A DNA stretch of 64,000 nt from Gemmatimonadaceae bacterium (GTDB lineage Bacteria > Gemmatimonadota > Gemmatimonadetes > Gemmatimonadales > Gemmatimonadaceae), in NCBI GenBank assembly GCA_036504815.1, contig DASXUN010000025.1, positions 1-64,000 of the forward strand, given 5' to 3'. This document shows positions 9,000 to 18,574 of the stretch, piece after piece. The translations under genes were made by a program, and so were the position numbers. The notes below the pieces were generated by a model that did no database searches, had not been told where the DNA came from, and saw only the letters and a program-made list of their open reading frames with translations. Position 1 is the first letter of the stretch. Each line of letters opens with the position of its first letter.

Positions 9000-11668
9000 T
9001 TCGACCTCGGCGACGTCAGCCGGCGCAGCTCGCTGAACCAGTTGTCCAGGATCAGGTATCGCGAGGGCTTTGCGCTCGAAGCGGTCGGCGCCGCTCCTCC
9101 GCCAGCCACCGCCACGATGAACCGCCGTCCATCGGGGTGGAGGTCCCAGTTATTGGTGCCGTCAGCATCCATCACGGCCACCACTTCCGGTGCGTGCACA
9201 ACCACGGTTGGCGTGCGGTCAATGCGCGACCGGAAGAGCGTGTCGAGCGGGGCGCCACTCCGCCAGAAGTAGACAAACTTGCCGTCCGGTGACCAGCGTG
9301 GTGTCCGCGCATCGCCGCGCGAGATGTTCCATTTCCCCTGCGGCACGGGAAAGTCCCGCATCCACACCTGCTGACCGCCGCTTTCGTCCGACGTGAAGGC
9401 GATCATCTTGCGGTCGGGAGAGAGATGCGGTTCCATCTCGTTGAAGGGCGACTTCAGGTACGGGACGGGAACGCTGCCGGCATCCGCGCCGATCGTGAAC
9501 GCGTCGTACCCACGATCTGGGGTGATGGCATCGAACAGCAGGGTCTTGTCATCAATCCACTGTTGCGCCCCGATTTCTCTCGAACCAAGAGTGGTCAGAC
9601 GTCGCTCGGGACCGCTGTTGTCGGCCGGCTTGATGTAGAGATCCTCCGACGAATTAGTGGAGCGCTTGTCGAACAGGATGTGCTTGCCATCCGGCGACCA
9701 GGCCGGCTCGTCGTTGTCTCCGTCGAACGTGAGCTGGGTGTACGTGCTCGTCACCAGGTCAAGCGTGTAGATGTCCGTCTCCCCACTGCGGGCGTCGGCA
9801 AACACCTCCGTCGCGATTGAGCGGCCGTCGCGGGAGAATCGCGGTTTCGCACGCCGTCCGGGCGGCAGCCGCACGGTGTCGGCCCCCTTCCCGGGATCGA
9901 CGATGACGAGGCGATTGACGGACGAGTTGCCCGTTCCCTCCGCGTCGTGCTGCACGAGCACGCCGGCGGCAGACACCGAGTACCCGCGTACATTGACGGT
10001 TCCTCCCACCCGCTCCAGCACGCGCACCGGCGCGCCGTCGACGCGGTGCTTCGCCAGGTCGAACTTGACCGCGAAGGTTCCGCCATCGGTGGTGTTGTAC
10101 AGGAGGTGTCCGGTCGGTACGTAGGCGGCCCCCGATCCACTCGGGATCAGCATCACCGACGAGTCGGTCTTGAAATCGTACAGCGAGACCTCACCGGAGA
10201 CCGAGTGCAGCACGCCGCTGCCGTCGGGCAACAGGAAGATCCTTCGGCTTTGCACCTTCGGCATGGGGACGGGCGCGCCGCCCGACGCCGAGACGCGCTG
10301 CGCGCCGGTAGGCCCGACGAAGACGATCTGGTCGGCCGTGCCCCAGTGCGGCCAGAAGGGATCGAACTTGCCCCCCGGCACCAGCGTGACCGCGCCACCG
10401 CCGCCCACGGAGATCTTCACCAGCGAACGATCGCTGTTCCTGCGAAAGACGATCCACTGGTTGTCCGGCGAGAAGGACGGCGCAACTCCAGTTTCTGTGC
10501 CGGCGATCTTGCGGAACTCCGGATCGCCGTCGAGATGACGCAGGTAGATCGCGCGCTCACCGCCGAGGTCGCCGGACAGCGCGATCATCGTCCCGTTCGG
10601 AGAGACCACGACTTCGCTGTTCGGATTCGGCGTGAGGGCGCCGAGATCGAGATCGAAGCGCCGTGCTGGCGGTTCCGGCGCGCGGCGCAGCCATCCCGCG
10701 GCTGCTCCGACGACCGCCACGGCCGCCACGGCCCAGGCCGCGAGCATCATCCGTCGTCCGCCCCAGCGCCCAACCGCAGTTCCTGCAGGCGTCGCCGACG
10801 TGACTCCCGCCGCCGCGATCGCGTACGAGTAGCCTTCGGTCCCCAGCGCATCGCGAAACGCCTTGGCGCTCTCGAACCGGTCGGCCGGCAGCTTCTCGAG
10901 CGCGCGCGCCACCGCTCCCACCACGTGGGGAGGCACCGTCTTCCGGTATTTCGTCACCGGCTCAACAGCCTCGGTGATGATCTTCATGATGATCTGCTGC
11001 ACCGTCGCGCCCGTATGCGGCGGATTGCCGGTCAGCATTTCGTAGAGCACCGTCGCCAGCGAGTACACGTCGGCCCGCGGCGTCAGGTCCTTCTCGGCTG
11101 TCGCCTGCTCGGGGCTCATGTAGTGCGGCGTGCCGAGGCTGAGGCCCGTCTCGGTCATGCGCCCGCCGGCCGCCGCGCTCACCGCCAGCGCGATGCCGAA
11201 GTCCATCACCATCGCGCGCCCGTCGTGCAGCAGGATGTTCTCGGGCTTGATGTCGCGGTGGATCACGCCGTGCCGGTGCGCGTAGTCGAGCGCGTCAGCC
11301 ACCTCGCGCGCGATGCGCACCGCTTCATCCACGCCGCACTGTGTCTCGCGGTTCAGCTTCTCGCGAATCGTCTCGCCCTCGATATAGGGCATGACATAGA
11401 ACAGGAAGCCGTCCGCGGTACCGCTGTCAAACAGCGGCAGGATATGCGGATGCTGCAGGCTCGCGGTCGTCTTGATCTCGACCACGAACCGCTCGGCGCC
11501 GAGCACCGCGGCCAGTTCGGGCTTCAGGACCTTCAAGGCGACCTTGCGATCGTGCTTGAGGTCGTCGGCGAGGAAGACGGTGGCCATGCCACCGGTGCCT
11601 AACTCTCGCTCGATGCAATAACGACCGGCGAGCGCGGCGGTGAGCCGATGCGCGAGGTCTGTAGTCAC
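8996..11668 (-). CDS. Membrane Ser/Thr protein kinase with C-terminal TolB-like beta-propeller (kinase 1, first gene of operon)
   Basis: First gene of the kinase-phosphatase operon, 890 aa from a GTG at 11666-11668. This start is chosen because GGAGG (11676-11680) sits 7 nt before it; an upstream in-frame ATG would add 39 unconserved residues. Kinase domain: GTGGMATVF near 24-32, K46, HRDIKPEN with D139, DFG at 156-158, SPEQ after the activation loop. A membrane helix follows near residue 310 (MMLAAWAVAAVAVVGAAAGW). The outer part has propeller repeats such as FSPDNQWIVF, WSPDGKHILF and LSPDRKMIAF. The glycine loop has Thr where its two paralogues have Ala. Confidence 0.92.
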   Translation of the reverse strand: MTTDLAHRLTAALAGRYCIERELGTGGMATVFLADDLKHDRKVALKVLKPELAAVLGAERFVVEIKTTASLQHPHILPLFDSGTADGFLFYVMPYIEGETIREKLNRETQCGVDEAVRIAREVADALDYAHRHGVIHRDIKPENILLHDGRAMVMDFGIALAVSAAAGGRMTETGLSLGTPHYMSPEQATAEKDLTPRADVYSLATVLYEMLTGNPPHTGATVQQIIMKIITEAVEPVTKYRKTVPPHVVGAVARALEKLPADRFESAKAFRDALGTEGYSYAIAAAGVTSATPAGTAVGRWGGRRMMLAAWAVAAVAVVGAAAGWLRRAPEPPARRFDLDLGALTPNPNSEVVVSPNGTMIALSGDLGGERAIYLRHLDGDPEFRKIAGTETGVAPSFSPDNQWIVFRRNSDRSLVKISVGGGGAVTLVPGGKFDPFWPHWGTADQIVFVGPTGAQRVSASGGAPVPMPKVQSRRIFLLPDGSGVLHSVSGEVSLYDFKTDSSVMLIPSGSGAAYVPTGHLLYNTTDGGTFAVKFDLAKHRVDGAPVRVLERVGGTVNVRGYSVSAAGVLVQHDAEGTGNSSVNRLVIVDPGKGADTVRLPPGRRAKPRFSRDGRSIATEVFADARSGETDIYTLDLVTSTYTQLTFDGDNDEPAWSPDGKHILFDKRSTNSSEDLYIKPADNSGPERRLTTLGSREIGAQQWIDDKTLLFDAITPDRGYDAFTIGADAGSVPVPYLKSPFNEMEPHLSPDRKMIAFTSDESGGQQVWMRDFPVPQGKWNISRGDARTPRWSPDGKFVYFWRSGAPLDTLFRSRIDRTPTVVVHAPEVVAVMDADGTNNWDLHPDGRRFIVAVAGGGAAPTASSAKPSRYLILDNWFSELRRLTSPRSK

Positions 11669-11747
11669 GACTGATCCTCCAGCAGCGCCATCTCCGGCGC
11701 GGGGGGTGCTGGCAACTAAGGGGGGGGCCTCGGTCGCGGAAGGCTCT

Positions 11748-11753
11748 ATTGTA
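11748..11753 (-). promoter_or_regulatory. Candidate -10 box for the kinase operon
   Basis: TACAAT on the minus strand, about 80 bp before the GTG of the first kinase gene, in the 209-bp gap shared with the divergent AarF-like gene. The expected -35 position holds only a poor match (TGGCAT, 17 bp away), so this is a moderate candidate. Confidence 0.35.
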
Positions 11754-11865
11754 AGGACCGGGGACCCCGCATGCCAGCACGGCACCCTCCGGCGGAGCCT
11801 CGGGCACGCCCTCAGCTCCGCGCGTTGAGGCCGCTCGACCCGAACTTCTGCCGCACCGGACGCGT

Positions 11866-11871
11866 TAGGTT
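11866..11871 (+). promoter_or_regulatory. TAGGTT box 6 nt before the AarF-like start (leaderless-type promoter)
   Basis: TAGGTT, spacer GGGAGT, then ATG at 11878. A transcript started 6-7 nt after this box would begin at the start codon itself. The spacer GGGAG could instead act as a Shine-Dalgarno site, so this example is ambiguous on its own. Confidence 0.4.
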
Positions 11872-11877
11872 GGGAGT

Positions 11878-13266
11878 ATGCGCTCCCTCCGCATCATCCT
11901 CACCCTGCTCCCGTGGACGGTCTCGCTGCTGCGCGACCGCCGGCGCTGGGTGTTCTGGGGCGCCCCGCTGCAGCGGCCGCTCGAGTTCCACCGGCGGCGC
12001 GCCGAGGGGATCGTGGCGGCCATTGCCTCGCTCGGCCCCACCTTCGTGAAGCTGGCCCAGGTCTTTGCGGCGCGCGCCGACCTGATCGGCGAGCCCTACA
12101 TCAGCGTGCTCAGCACGCTGCACGACCAGGTGCCGCCGGTCCCGACCACGGAGATCGACCGCGAGATCATCGCCGCCTACGGCAAGCCGCCCGAGGCCAT
12201 CTTCGAACGGTTCGACCGCACGCCCGTGGCCGCGGCGTCGCTGGGCCAGGTGCACCGCGCCTTGTACAAGGGACGTGACGTGGCCGTGAAAGTGTTGCGC
12301 CCCGGGGTCGAGCACCTGATCGACCAGGATCTCGCCATCGCGCGGCGCATCATGGCGTGGGTGGAGTGGCAGTGGCCCAACCCGCACGTGCGCGGCGTGG
12401 TGGCGGTCATCGACGAGTTCTCGGCGCGCATCGCCGAGGAGATGGACTTTCGCCTCGAGGCGGAGTACGCCACGGAGATCCGTCACAACTTCGCGGGCGA
12501 GGAGGACGTGATCGTTCCCGAGATCGTGCACGACCTCACGCGACAGCGCGTGCTGGTGCTCGATTTCGTGGAGGGTCGCCGCATCGACCGGCTGGAGGTG
12601 AGCGAGGACGAGGCCAAGCGCATCACCGCCGTGCTGATCGAGATGTACATCCAGATGATGCTGATCGACGGGCTGTTCCACGCCGATCCGCATCCCGGCA
12701 ACCTGCTCGTCACCACCGACGGCAAGCTGGTGCTGCTCGACTTCGGCATGGTGGTGCGCGTCGCGCCGGAGACCCGGCTGCAGCTCATTCGCACGGTGCT
12801 CGCCGCGGTGCGGCAGGATGCCGACGGCATCGTCGGCGGCTTCAACGCGATGGGACTGATCGCGCCGAACGCCGACATGGACGAGATCAACCGGCTGGTC
12901 AACCTCCTGCTCGACACGGCCTATCGGCAGGACACGACGACGCAGGATCGCATCAAGATGATGCTGGCTGACCGCGTGATGCACGCGCTCTACGATTTCC
13001 CCATCGTGTTGCCGCGCGACATGGTCTACTTCGCGCGCACGGCGTCATTGATCGAAGGGCTCGGCACGCGCTACGACCCGTACTTCCAGGCGATTCCGGT
13101 GGCGTCGCCGATCGTGCTGCGCATGCGCTCGCGCATCCTGCGTTCGCTGGGCGAGACTCCGGCGCCGAGCGTCGCGGAAATCGCGACGATTGCGGGGTTC
13201 GCGGCGGGGCGGCTGTGGAAGCGGGTGCGGCGCATTGCGCGGCAGGGGGCGCTTGCCCTCAGCTAG
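11878..13266 (+). CDS. ABC1/AarF/UbiB-family atypical kinase
   Basis: Atypical kinase-like ATPase of 462 aa. In bacteria UbiB supports ubiquinone synthesis, but many relatives act in lipid or quinone homeostasis without a known substrate. Visible motifs: KLAQ at about 58-61 in place of the usual KxGQ, the alanine-rich nucleotide loop AAASLGQVH, the lysine of VAVKVLRPG, HADPHPGN (catalytic loop) and DFGM. A proline-alanine rich C-terminus with a hydrophobic segment may contact the membrane. It is a lone gene divergent from the kinase operon and followed by a secreted-protein gene. No other quinone genes are nearby, so I give no symbol. Confidence 0.85.
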   Translation: MRSLRIILTLLPWTVSLLRDRRRWVFWGAPLQRPLEFHRRRAEGIVAAIASLGPTFVKLAQVFAARADLIGEPYISVLSTLHDQVPPVPTTEIDREIIAAYGKPPEAIFERFDRTPVAAASLGQVHRALYKGRDVAVKVLRPGVEHLIDQDLAIARRIMAWVEWQWPNPHVRGVVAVIDEFSARIAEEMDFRLEAEYATEIRHNFAGEEDVIVPEIVHDLTRQRVLVLDFVEGRRIDRLEVSEDEAKRITAVLIEMYIQMMLIDGLFHADPHPGNLLVTTDGKLVLLDFGMVVRVAPETRLQLIRTVLAAVRQDADGIVGGFNAMGLIAPNADMDEINRLVNLLLDTAYRQDTTTQDRIKMMLADRVMHALYDFPIVLPRDMVYFARTASLIEGLGTRYDPYFQAIPVASPIVLRMRSRILRSLGETPAPSVAEIATIAGFAAGRLWKRVRRIARQGALALS

Positions 13267-13307
13267 GGCGACTGGTATCGTGTTCGCTCCCCCCTACAGG
13301 ACGAACG

Positions 13308-13880
13308 ATGCGCCCCCTGGTTCTGATTGCGTTGACTGCCGCCGCCGCTGGCGCGCAGACGCCCGTTCCGCCCGCCGCCCAGCAGATCGCGGCCGCCGTG
13401 CTCCCCCTCCCCGCCGAAATGCGTGACGGCGCCATGGTGATGGGCTACAAGGAGCCGGGCAAGCTCGTCGTGCTGCGCGAGGGGAAGAACGCGATGCACT
13501 GCCTCGCGCTCTACGTGACGCGCCCCGACTTCCACGTCGCGTGCTATCACAAGAGCCTCGAACCGTTCATGGCCCGCGGGCGTGAACTGCGTGCCCAGGG
13601 CGTGACGGGGGCGAAGGTGGACAGTGTGCGCTTTTCGGAGATCAAGCGTGGCAAGCTCAAGATGCCGGTGCAGGGCTCGCTCTACACCGTGACCGCGAAG
13701 AAAGCCGACTTCGATCCCGCGACCGATGCCGTGAAGGATGCCGGGCTGCTGACGGTGCTGTACATGCCATACGCGACACCGGAGAGCATCGGCATCACGG
13801 CGACGCCGCGGGACTCCGGGCCGTGGCTGATGTTTCCGGGAACTCCGAAAGCGCACGTGATGATGAGCGGAAAGATGTAG
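13308..13880 (+). CDS. Secreted protein of unknown function
   Basis: 190 aa from the ATG at 13308, preceded by AGGA. The N-terminus MRPLVLIALTAAAAGAQTP looks like a Sec signal peptide ending in AxA before QTP. The frame is open further upstream, but that would bury the signal and overlap the end of the AarF-like gene. The mature part has two cysteines (MHCLALYV and HVACYH) about 20 residues apart that could form a disulphide. It has no family motif that I recognise. It is separated from the next gene by a strong hairpin. Confidence 0.75.
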   Translation: MRPLVLIALTAAAAGAQTPVPPAAQQIAAAVLPLPAEMRDGAMVMGYKEPGKLVVLREGKNAMHCLALYVTRPDFHVACYHKSLEPFMARGRELRAQGVTGAKVDSVRFSEIKRGKLKMPVQGSLYTVTAKKADFDPATDAVKDAGLLTVLYMPYATPESIGITATPRDSGPWLMFPGTPKAHVMMSGKM

Positions 13881-13915
13881 AGAGAGAAACAACGGAGAGA
13901 CAACAGAGAAACACC

Positions 13916-13943
13916 AGAGGGGCCCGGATTTCCGGGCCCCTCT
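13916..13943. terminator. Strong hairpin between convergent genes
   Basis: A perfect 13-bp inverted repeat, AGAGGGGCCCGGA / TCCGGGCCCCTCT, separated by TT and followed on the plus strand by TTCCTT. It lies 36 bp after the stop of the secreted-protein gene and 15 bp before the stop of the convergent fusion gene. It is probably a bidirectional terminator. Confidence 0.75.
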
Positions 13944-13957
13944 TTCCTTGCTGACGT

Positions 13958-15781
13958 CTATTTCTTGGCGGCGGGTTTCCGCGCGGCTTTCCGGGCCGGC
14001 TTCCTGGTCGGCTTCTTCACCGGCCTTCTCGCCGACTTCTTCGCAACTCGCTTTGCGACCTTCTTGGCCGGCTTTCTGGTCACCGTCTTCGCCGGCTTCT
14101 TTGCGACCTTCTTCTTCGCGGGCTTCGTCGCGGGCTTCTTGGTCGCCTTCTTCGCCGGCCTCTTGGTCACCTTCTTCGCCGGTTTCTTCGCAACGTTCTT
14201 CTTCACGGGCGTCTTTGCCGCGGGCGCGGCGACCTTGGCCACCGCCGCCTGCTGCCTGGCCGCGGCATCAAACGCGGCACGCGCGGCCTGCGCCGCCTCG
14301 ACCCCACCCTGCAGGAAGGCCATCACTTCTTCGGCGTGGCCGGCCGGGTTCACCTTCTCGAAGACGTGCTGCACGGCGCCGTCGGCGCCGATGATGTACG
14401 TGGTGCGCTGCACCCCCATGTACTTCTGCCCGTACAGCTGCTTCTCCACCCAGATGCCGAGCTGCTCGGCGAGCGCGTGCTGCTCGTCGACGAGCAGCGT
14501 GAAGGGCAGGTTGTACTTGGCCTTGAACTTCTGGTGGGACGCCACGCCGTCGGGCGAAATGCCGAGGATGACCGCGTCACCCGCGCTGAACCGGGGGAAG
14601 AGGTCGCGGAACTCGCACGATTCCATCGTGCAGCCGCTGGTGTCGTCCTTGGGGTAAAAGTACAAGATGACCGTCTTGCCGCGAAGCGACGAGAGGGTCA
14701 GCAGGTCGCCGGTGTCGGTCTGCAGCGTGAAGTCGATGACTGGCATGGGATGCTCGGGTCGAACGGTGAGCGGGAGGCTGCTGGGATCAACGCGATGCGC
14801 TATCGATTGGTACCACCGGACGACGCCGTCCGCCACCCGCTCGTCGCACGGACCGGGCCAGCCGAAGGTGGCCATCGGGTCGGTGCCCGCCGGCACCCGC
14901 TTGAACATGTGGCTCAGCCCGTCGAGGACCAGCAGGGTGCTCGGGCGAGCCGCGCGCGCCGCGTGCAGCCGCTCGGCGTCCTGCACCGTCACGTTCGCGT
15001 CGTCGCTCCCCTGCACGATGAGAACGGGCACGCCGACATCGGCGATTGTCGCGCAGGGATCGGTGGCGTCACTGTCGGCGAGATACTTGAGCCCTTCGGC
15101 GGGCATCATCGCGAGGCCGCCAACCCCGTACGGCTCCCTCGGATTCTTGTACCGCTCCGGAATGGCTTGGCCCGCGCGAATGGCCGCGATGACGGTGTCC
15201 ATTGCCTCGAGCCGAGCCTCGCGCTGATCGGCCGGCGCCTCACGCTCGATGCGCTCGCGCATCACGCCGAGGATGCCGACCGCCGGACCGGCCAGCAGTG
15301 CCAGGCCGGCGGCGCGCGCCTCGTCGGGATGCTCCGCGACCAGTCGGCTTGCGACCACCGCGCCCTCGCTGTGCCCGCTCACGATCACCGGCACATCGAG
15401 CCCGCCGTCATCCAGCACGGACCGCAGCAGCGTCAGGGCCGCGCGGGCGATCGTCACGCGACCGTCCCACGTGCGGTGCCGGTCCCACTCGCCCTGGTCC
15501 TCGACCACGCTCCCCGTCCCCGGTCCGGCCTTGGCGTATCGCAGGACGGCGATGCCTCGCTCGGCCAGCTGATGCGCGAGGTAGGCGTTCGTCCCCGGAT
15601 ACGAATTCCACGAGGGGAAGTCACCGTTGACGTCGCAGAACAGCGAGCCCGGGATGAGCAGCAGCGCCGCCGTCGCTGGACGCGCCGTTGGTGTGGTGAA
15701 CGCCGCGGGGATCGCCAACCCGCTGGCGCGCAACACCAATGAGCGCTCGGCGACGCCGTGCGGAAGTGGATACTCCGCCAT
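13958..15781 (-). CDS. Three-part fusion: alpha/beta-hydrolase, BCP-type peroxiredoxin, histone-H1-like basic tail
   Basis: 607 aa in one uninterrupted frame. Residues 1-335 form an alpha/beta-hydrolase: nucleophile motif GHSEG (S138), acid region GSDD (about 259-262), histidine in LSHMF (H291). Residues 346-500 form a BCP/PrxQ peroxiredoxin reducing hydroperoxides: SGCTMESCEF gives peroxidatic C384 and resolving C389 five residues apart, as in BCP. Residues 523-607 contain about 40 Lys/Arg, no Asp/Glu, and PAKK-like repeats resembling histone-H1 tails. The start ATG at 15779-15781 follows AGGGGG and lies 10 bp behind argF. The peroxiredoxin begins with Met346 (ATG at 14744-14746), so internal initiation could also make it alone. 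The linkage is seen; DNA or RNA binding by the tail is inference. Confidence 0.85.
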   Translation of the reverse strand: MAEYPLPHGVAERSLVLRASGLAIPAAFTTPTARPATAALLLIPGSLFCDVNGDFPSWNSYPGTNAYLAHQLAERGIAVLRYAKAGPGTGSVVEDQGEWDRHRTWDGRVTIARAALTLLRSVLDDGGLDVPVIVSGHSEGAVVASRLVAEHPDEARAAGLALLAGPAVGILGVMRERIEREAPADQREARLEAMDTVIAAIRAGQAIPERYKNPREPYGVGGLAMMPAEGLKYLADSDATDPCATIADVGVPVLIVQGSDDANVTVQDAERLHAARAARPSTLLVLDGLSHMFKRVPAGTDPMATFGWPGPCDERVADGVVRWYQSIAHRVDPSSLPLTVRPEHPMPVIDFTLQTDTGDLLTLSSLRGKTVILYFYPKDDTSGCTMESCEFRDLFPRFSAGDAVILGISPDGVASHQKFKAKYNLPFTLLVDEQHALAEQLGIWVEKQLYGQKYMGVQRTTYIIGADGAVQHVFEKVNPAGHAEEVMAFLQGGVEAAQAARAAFDAAARQQAAVAKVAAPAAKTPVKKNVAKKPAKKVTKRPAKKATKKPATKPAKKKVAKKPAKTVTRKPAKKVAKRVAKKSARRPVKKPTRKPARKAARKPAAKK

Positions 15782-15791
15782 GTGCCGCCCC

Positions 15792-16850
<1,059 letters not shown>

Positions 16851-16915
16851 GGGGGTCTCGCAGAGGGGACTGCAATTTGCCGCATTGCGGGGGAGGAGAT
16901 AAGGGGGATGAGGGG

Positions 16916-17056
16916 TGGAACGGGGAGGGGGTAGAGGCCAGGCGAGGGGCGAGGCGATGCGGAACGAGGAGGGAGACCACTGGTGCGCCAGCGATCTCCC
17001 TCCTCGTTCCGACTCCTGTCCCTCCTCGCTGAGCCTCTATCTCCTCCCCGTTCCGT
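16916..17056. repeat. Palindromic intergenic element, family 1, copy 1 (141 bp)
   Basis: Long imperfect inverted repeat. The outer arm reads GGAACGGGGAGGGGGTAGAG and its partner near the right end is CTCTATCTCCTCCCCGTTCC. An inner pair GGAACGAGGAGGG (16961-16973) / CCCTCCTCGTTCC (16998-17010) surrounds a centre containing CACTGG. It begins at the hslU stop codon and ends 65 bp before argF. A second copy is at 19992-20135. It could act as a terminator or REP-like element. Confidence 0.85.
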
Positions 17057-18492
17057 CAAAGAATGTACTTTCTCAAGTCTTCATCCTCCGCAATCGCCTT
17101 CAACCGCTCCCGTACCACCTTCCCATCGACCTTGACCGGATCGGTCCCCCGCTCGGGCAGGTCGTACAGCACGTCCTCGAGCAGGGTGGTCATCACGGTG
17201 TGCAGGCGGCGCGCACCGATGTTCTCCATCCGGGCGTTCACGTGCGCGGCGGTGCGCGCCACCTCGGCGATTCCATCCTCGGTGAAGGAGAGTTCCGTCC
17301 CCTCTGCCGCGACGAGCGCCGCGTACTGCTTGGTGAGCGCGTTCTCGGGCTCGGTCATGATGCGCACGAAGTCGGCCTCGGTGAGCGACTTCAGCTCCAC
17401 CCGGATCGGGAAGCGCCCCTGCAGTTCCGGAATCAGGTCGCTCGGCTTGCTCACGTGGAACGCGCCGGCGGCGATGAAGAGCACGTGGTCGGTCTTCACC
17501 ATTCCGTACTTGGTCTGCACGTTCGACCCCTCGACGATCGGCAGCAGGTCGCGCTGGACGCCTTCGCGCGACACGTCGGGGCCGCCCATCTCGCCCTTGG
17601 CGCCGGCAATCTTGTCGATCTCGTCGAGGAAGATGATGCCGAGCTTCTCCACGCGATCGAGCGCGTCGGCCACGACGTCATCGTGGTTGATGAGCTTGTC
17701 GAACTCCTCGTCGAGGAGGATGCGGCGCGCCTCCGCCACCGTCACCGTGCGCTTCTTCTTGCGCTTCGGCATGAACTGCTCGAGCATCTCGGTGAAGTTC
17801 CCCATGCCTTCGGGGACGCCGCCCTGCGCCATGTCGAAGGTCGGCATCGAGGCCGCGGCGACCTCGATCTCGATCTCCCGCGTCTCCAGCTGGCCGTCGA
17901 GCAGCAGTTGCTTGAGCTTGTCGCGGGTGCGCTTGTGCCGTTCGCGCGCCAGGTCGTGCTCCTGCGTCACGCCCCCCGACGCGGAGACCACGAAAACGCT
18001 CGATGCCTCGTCACTCGGCGCGGGCGCGGCCGGCTCCGTCGGCGCGGGCAGGAGCAGATCGAGGATCCGCTCGTCCACCTTGTCGTTGGCGAGGTCCTCC
18101 ACGTCGTGCTCGCGCTCGTGCCGCACCATGTCGATGGCGCTTTCGGCGAGGTCGCGCACCATCCCCTCGACGTCGCGCCCGACGTACCCCACCTCGGTGA
18201 ACTTCGACGCCTCCACCTTGATGAACGGCGCGCCCGTCAGCTTGGCGAGGCGGCGCGCGATCTCCGTCTTGCCGACGCCGGTGGGGCCGATGAGAATGAT
18301 GTTATTGGGCGCGATCTCCTCGCGAATTCCCTCGGGGGCGCGCTGGCGGCGCCACCGGTTGCGGAGCGCGATGGCCACGGCCTTCTTGGCGTCCCCCTGC
18401 CCCACGATGTAGCGGTCGAGCTCGGCGACGATCTTGCGCGGCGTGAGGTCGGCGAGGCGGGCGAGAACCTGTTCGGTGCGATTGGCGGGCAT
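17056..18492 (-). CDS. hslU: ATP-dependent protease ATPase subunit HslU (ClpY)
   Basis: AAA+ unfoldase of the HslUV protease: it recognises substrates, unfolds them with ATP and threads them into HslV. 478 aa. Walker A GPTGVGKT is at 69-76, preceded by the HslU-typical AIALRNRWRRQ. A charged insertion domain (about 130-240) is followed by Walker B IIFLDEIDK and the sensor region. The C-terminus EDLRKYIL fits the tail that docks into HslV and activates it. TACAAT with a 6-nt spacer TGAAGG stands directly before the ATG. HslV is encoded 936 bp upstream on the same strand, separated by a gene on the opposite strand, which is unusual for this pair. Confidence 0.96.
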   Translation of the reverse strand: MPANRTEQVLARLADLTPRKIVAELDRYIVGQGDAKKAVAIALRNRWRRQRAPEGIREEIAPNNIILIGPTGVGKTEIARRLAKLTGAPFIKVEASKFTEVGYVGRDVEGMVRDLAESAIDMVRHEREHDVEDLANDKVDERILDLLLPAPTEPAAPAPSDEASSVFVVSASGGVTQEHDLARERHKRTRDKLKQLLLDGQLETREIEIEVAAASMPTFDMAQGGVPEGMGNFTEMLEQFMPKRKKKRTVTVAEARRILLDEEFDKLINHDDVVADALDRVEKLGIIFLDEIDKIAGAKGEMGGPDVSREGVQRDLLPIVEGSNVQTKYGMVKTDHVLFIAAGAFHVSKPSDLIPELQGRFPIRVELKSLTEADFVRIMTEPENALTKQYAALVAAEGTELSFTEDGIAEVARTAAHVNARMENIGARRLHTVMTTLLEDVLYDLPERGTDPVKVDGKVVRERLKAIAEDEDLRKYIL

Positions 18493-18498
18493 CCTTCA

Positions 18499-18504
18499 AT
18501 TGTA
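18499..18504 (-). promoter_or_regulatory. TACAAT box 6 nt before hslU ATG (leaderless-type promoter)
   Basis: On the minus strand the order is TACAAT, TGAAGG, ATG. A start site 6-7 nt after the box coincides with the hslU start codon. GAAGG lies too close to the ATG to be an ordinary Shine-Dalgarno site. No good -35 match is visible 17-18 bp further up. Confidence 0.5.
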
Positions 18505-18574
18505 GCAGGTGGAGGCGAAACTGCCGCCCCGCCACGCGCGTAAAGGGGGAGACCGATCCCCCGTGGAGCTTCGC

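Noticed and set aside
11669-11785. Upstream ATG start for the first kinase (39 extra residues)
   Set aside because: GGAGG 7 nt before the GTG at 11668 and alignment with the two paralogues favour the shorter form.
14744-14746. Separate peroxiredoxin gene starting at this ATG
   Set aside because: The hydrolase frame runs through without a stop and no good ribosome site precedes the ATG. I kept one fused gene and noted internal initiation as possible.
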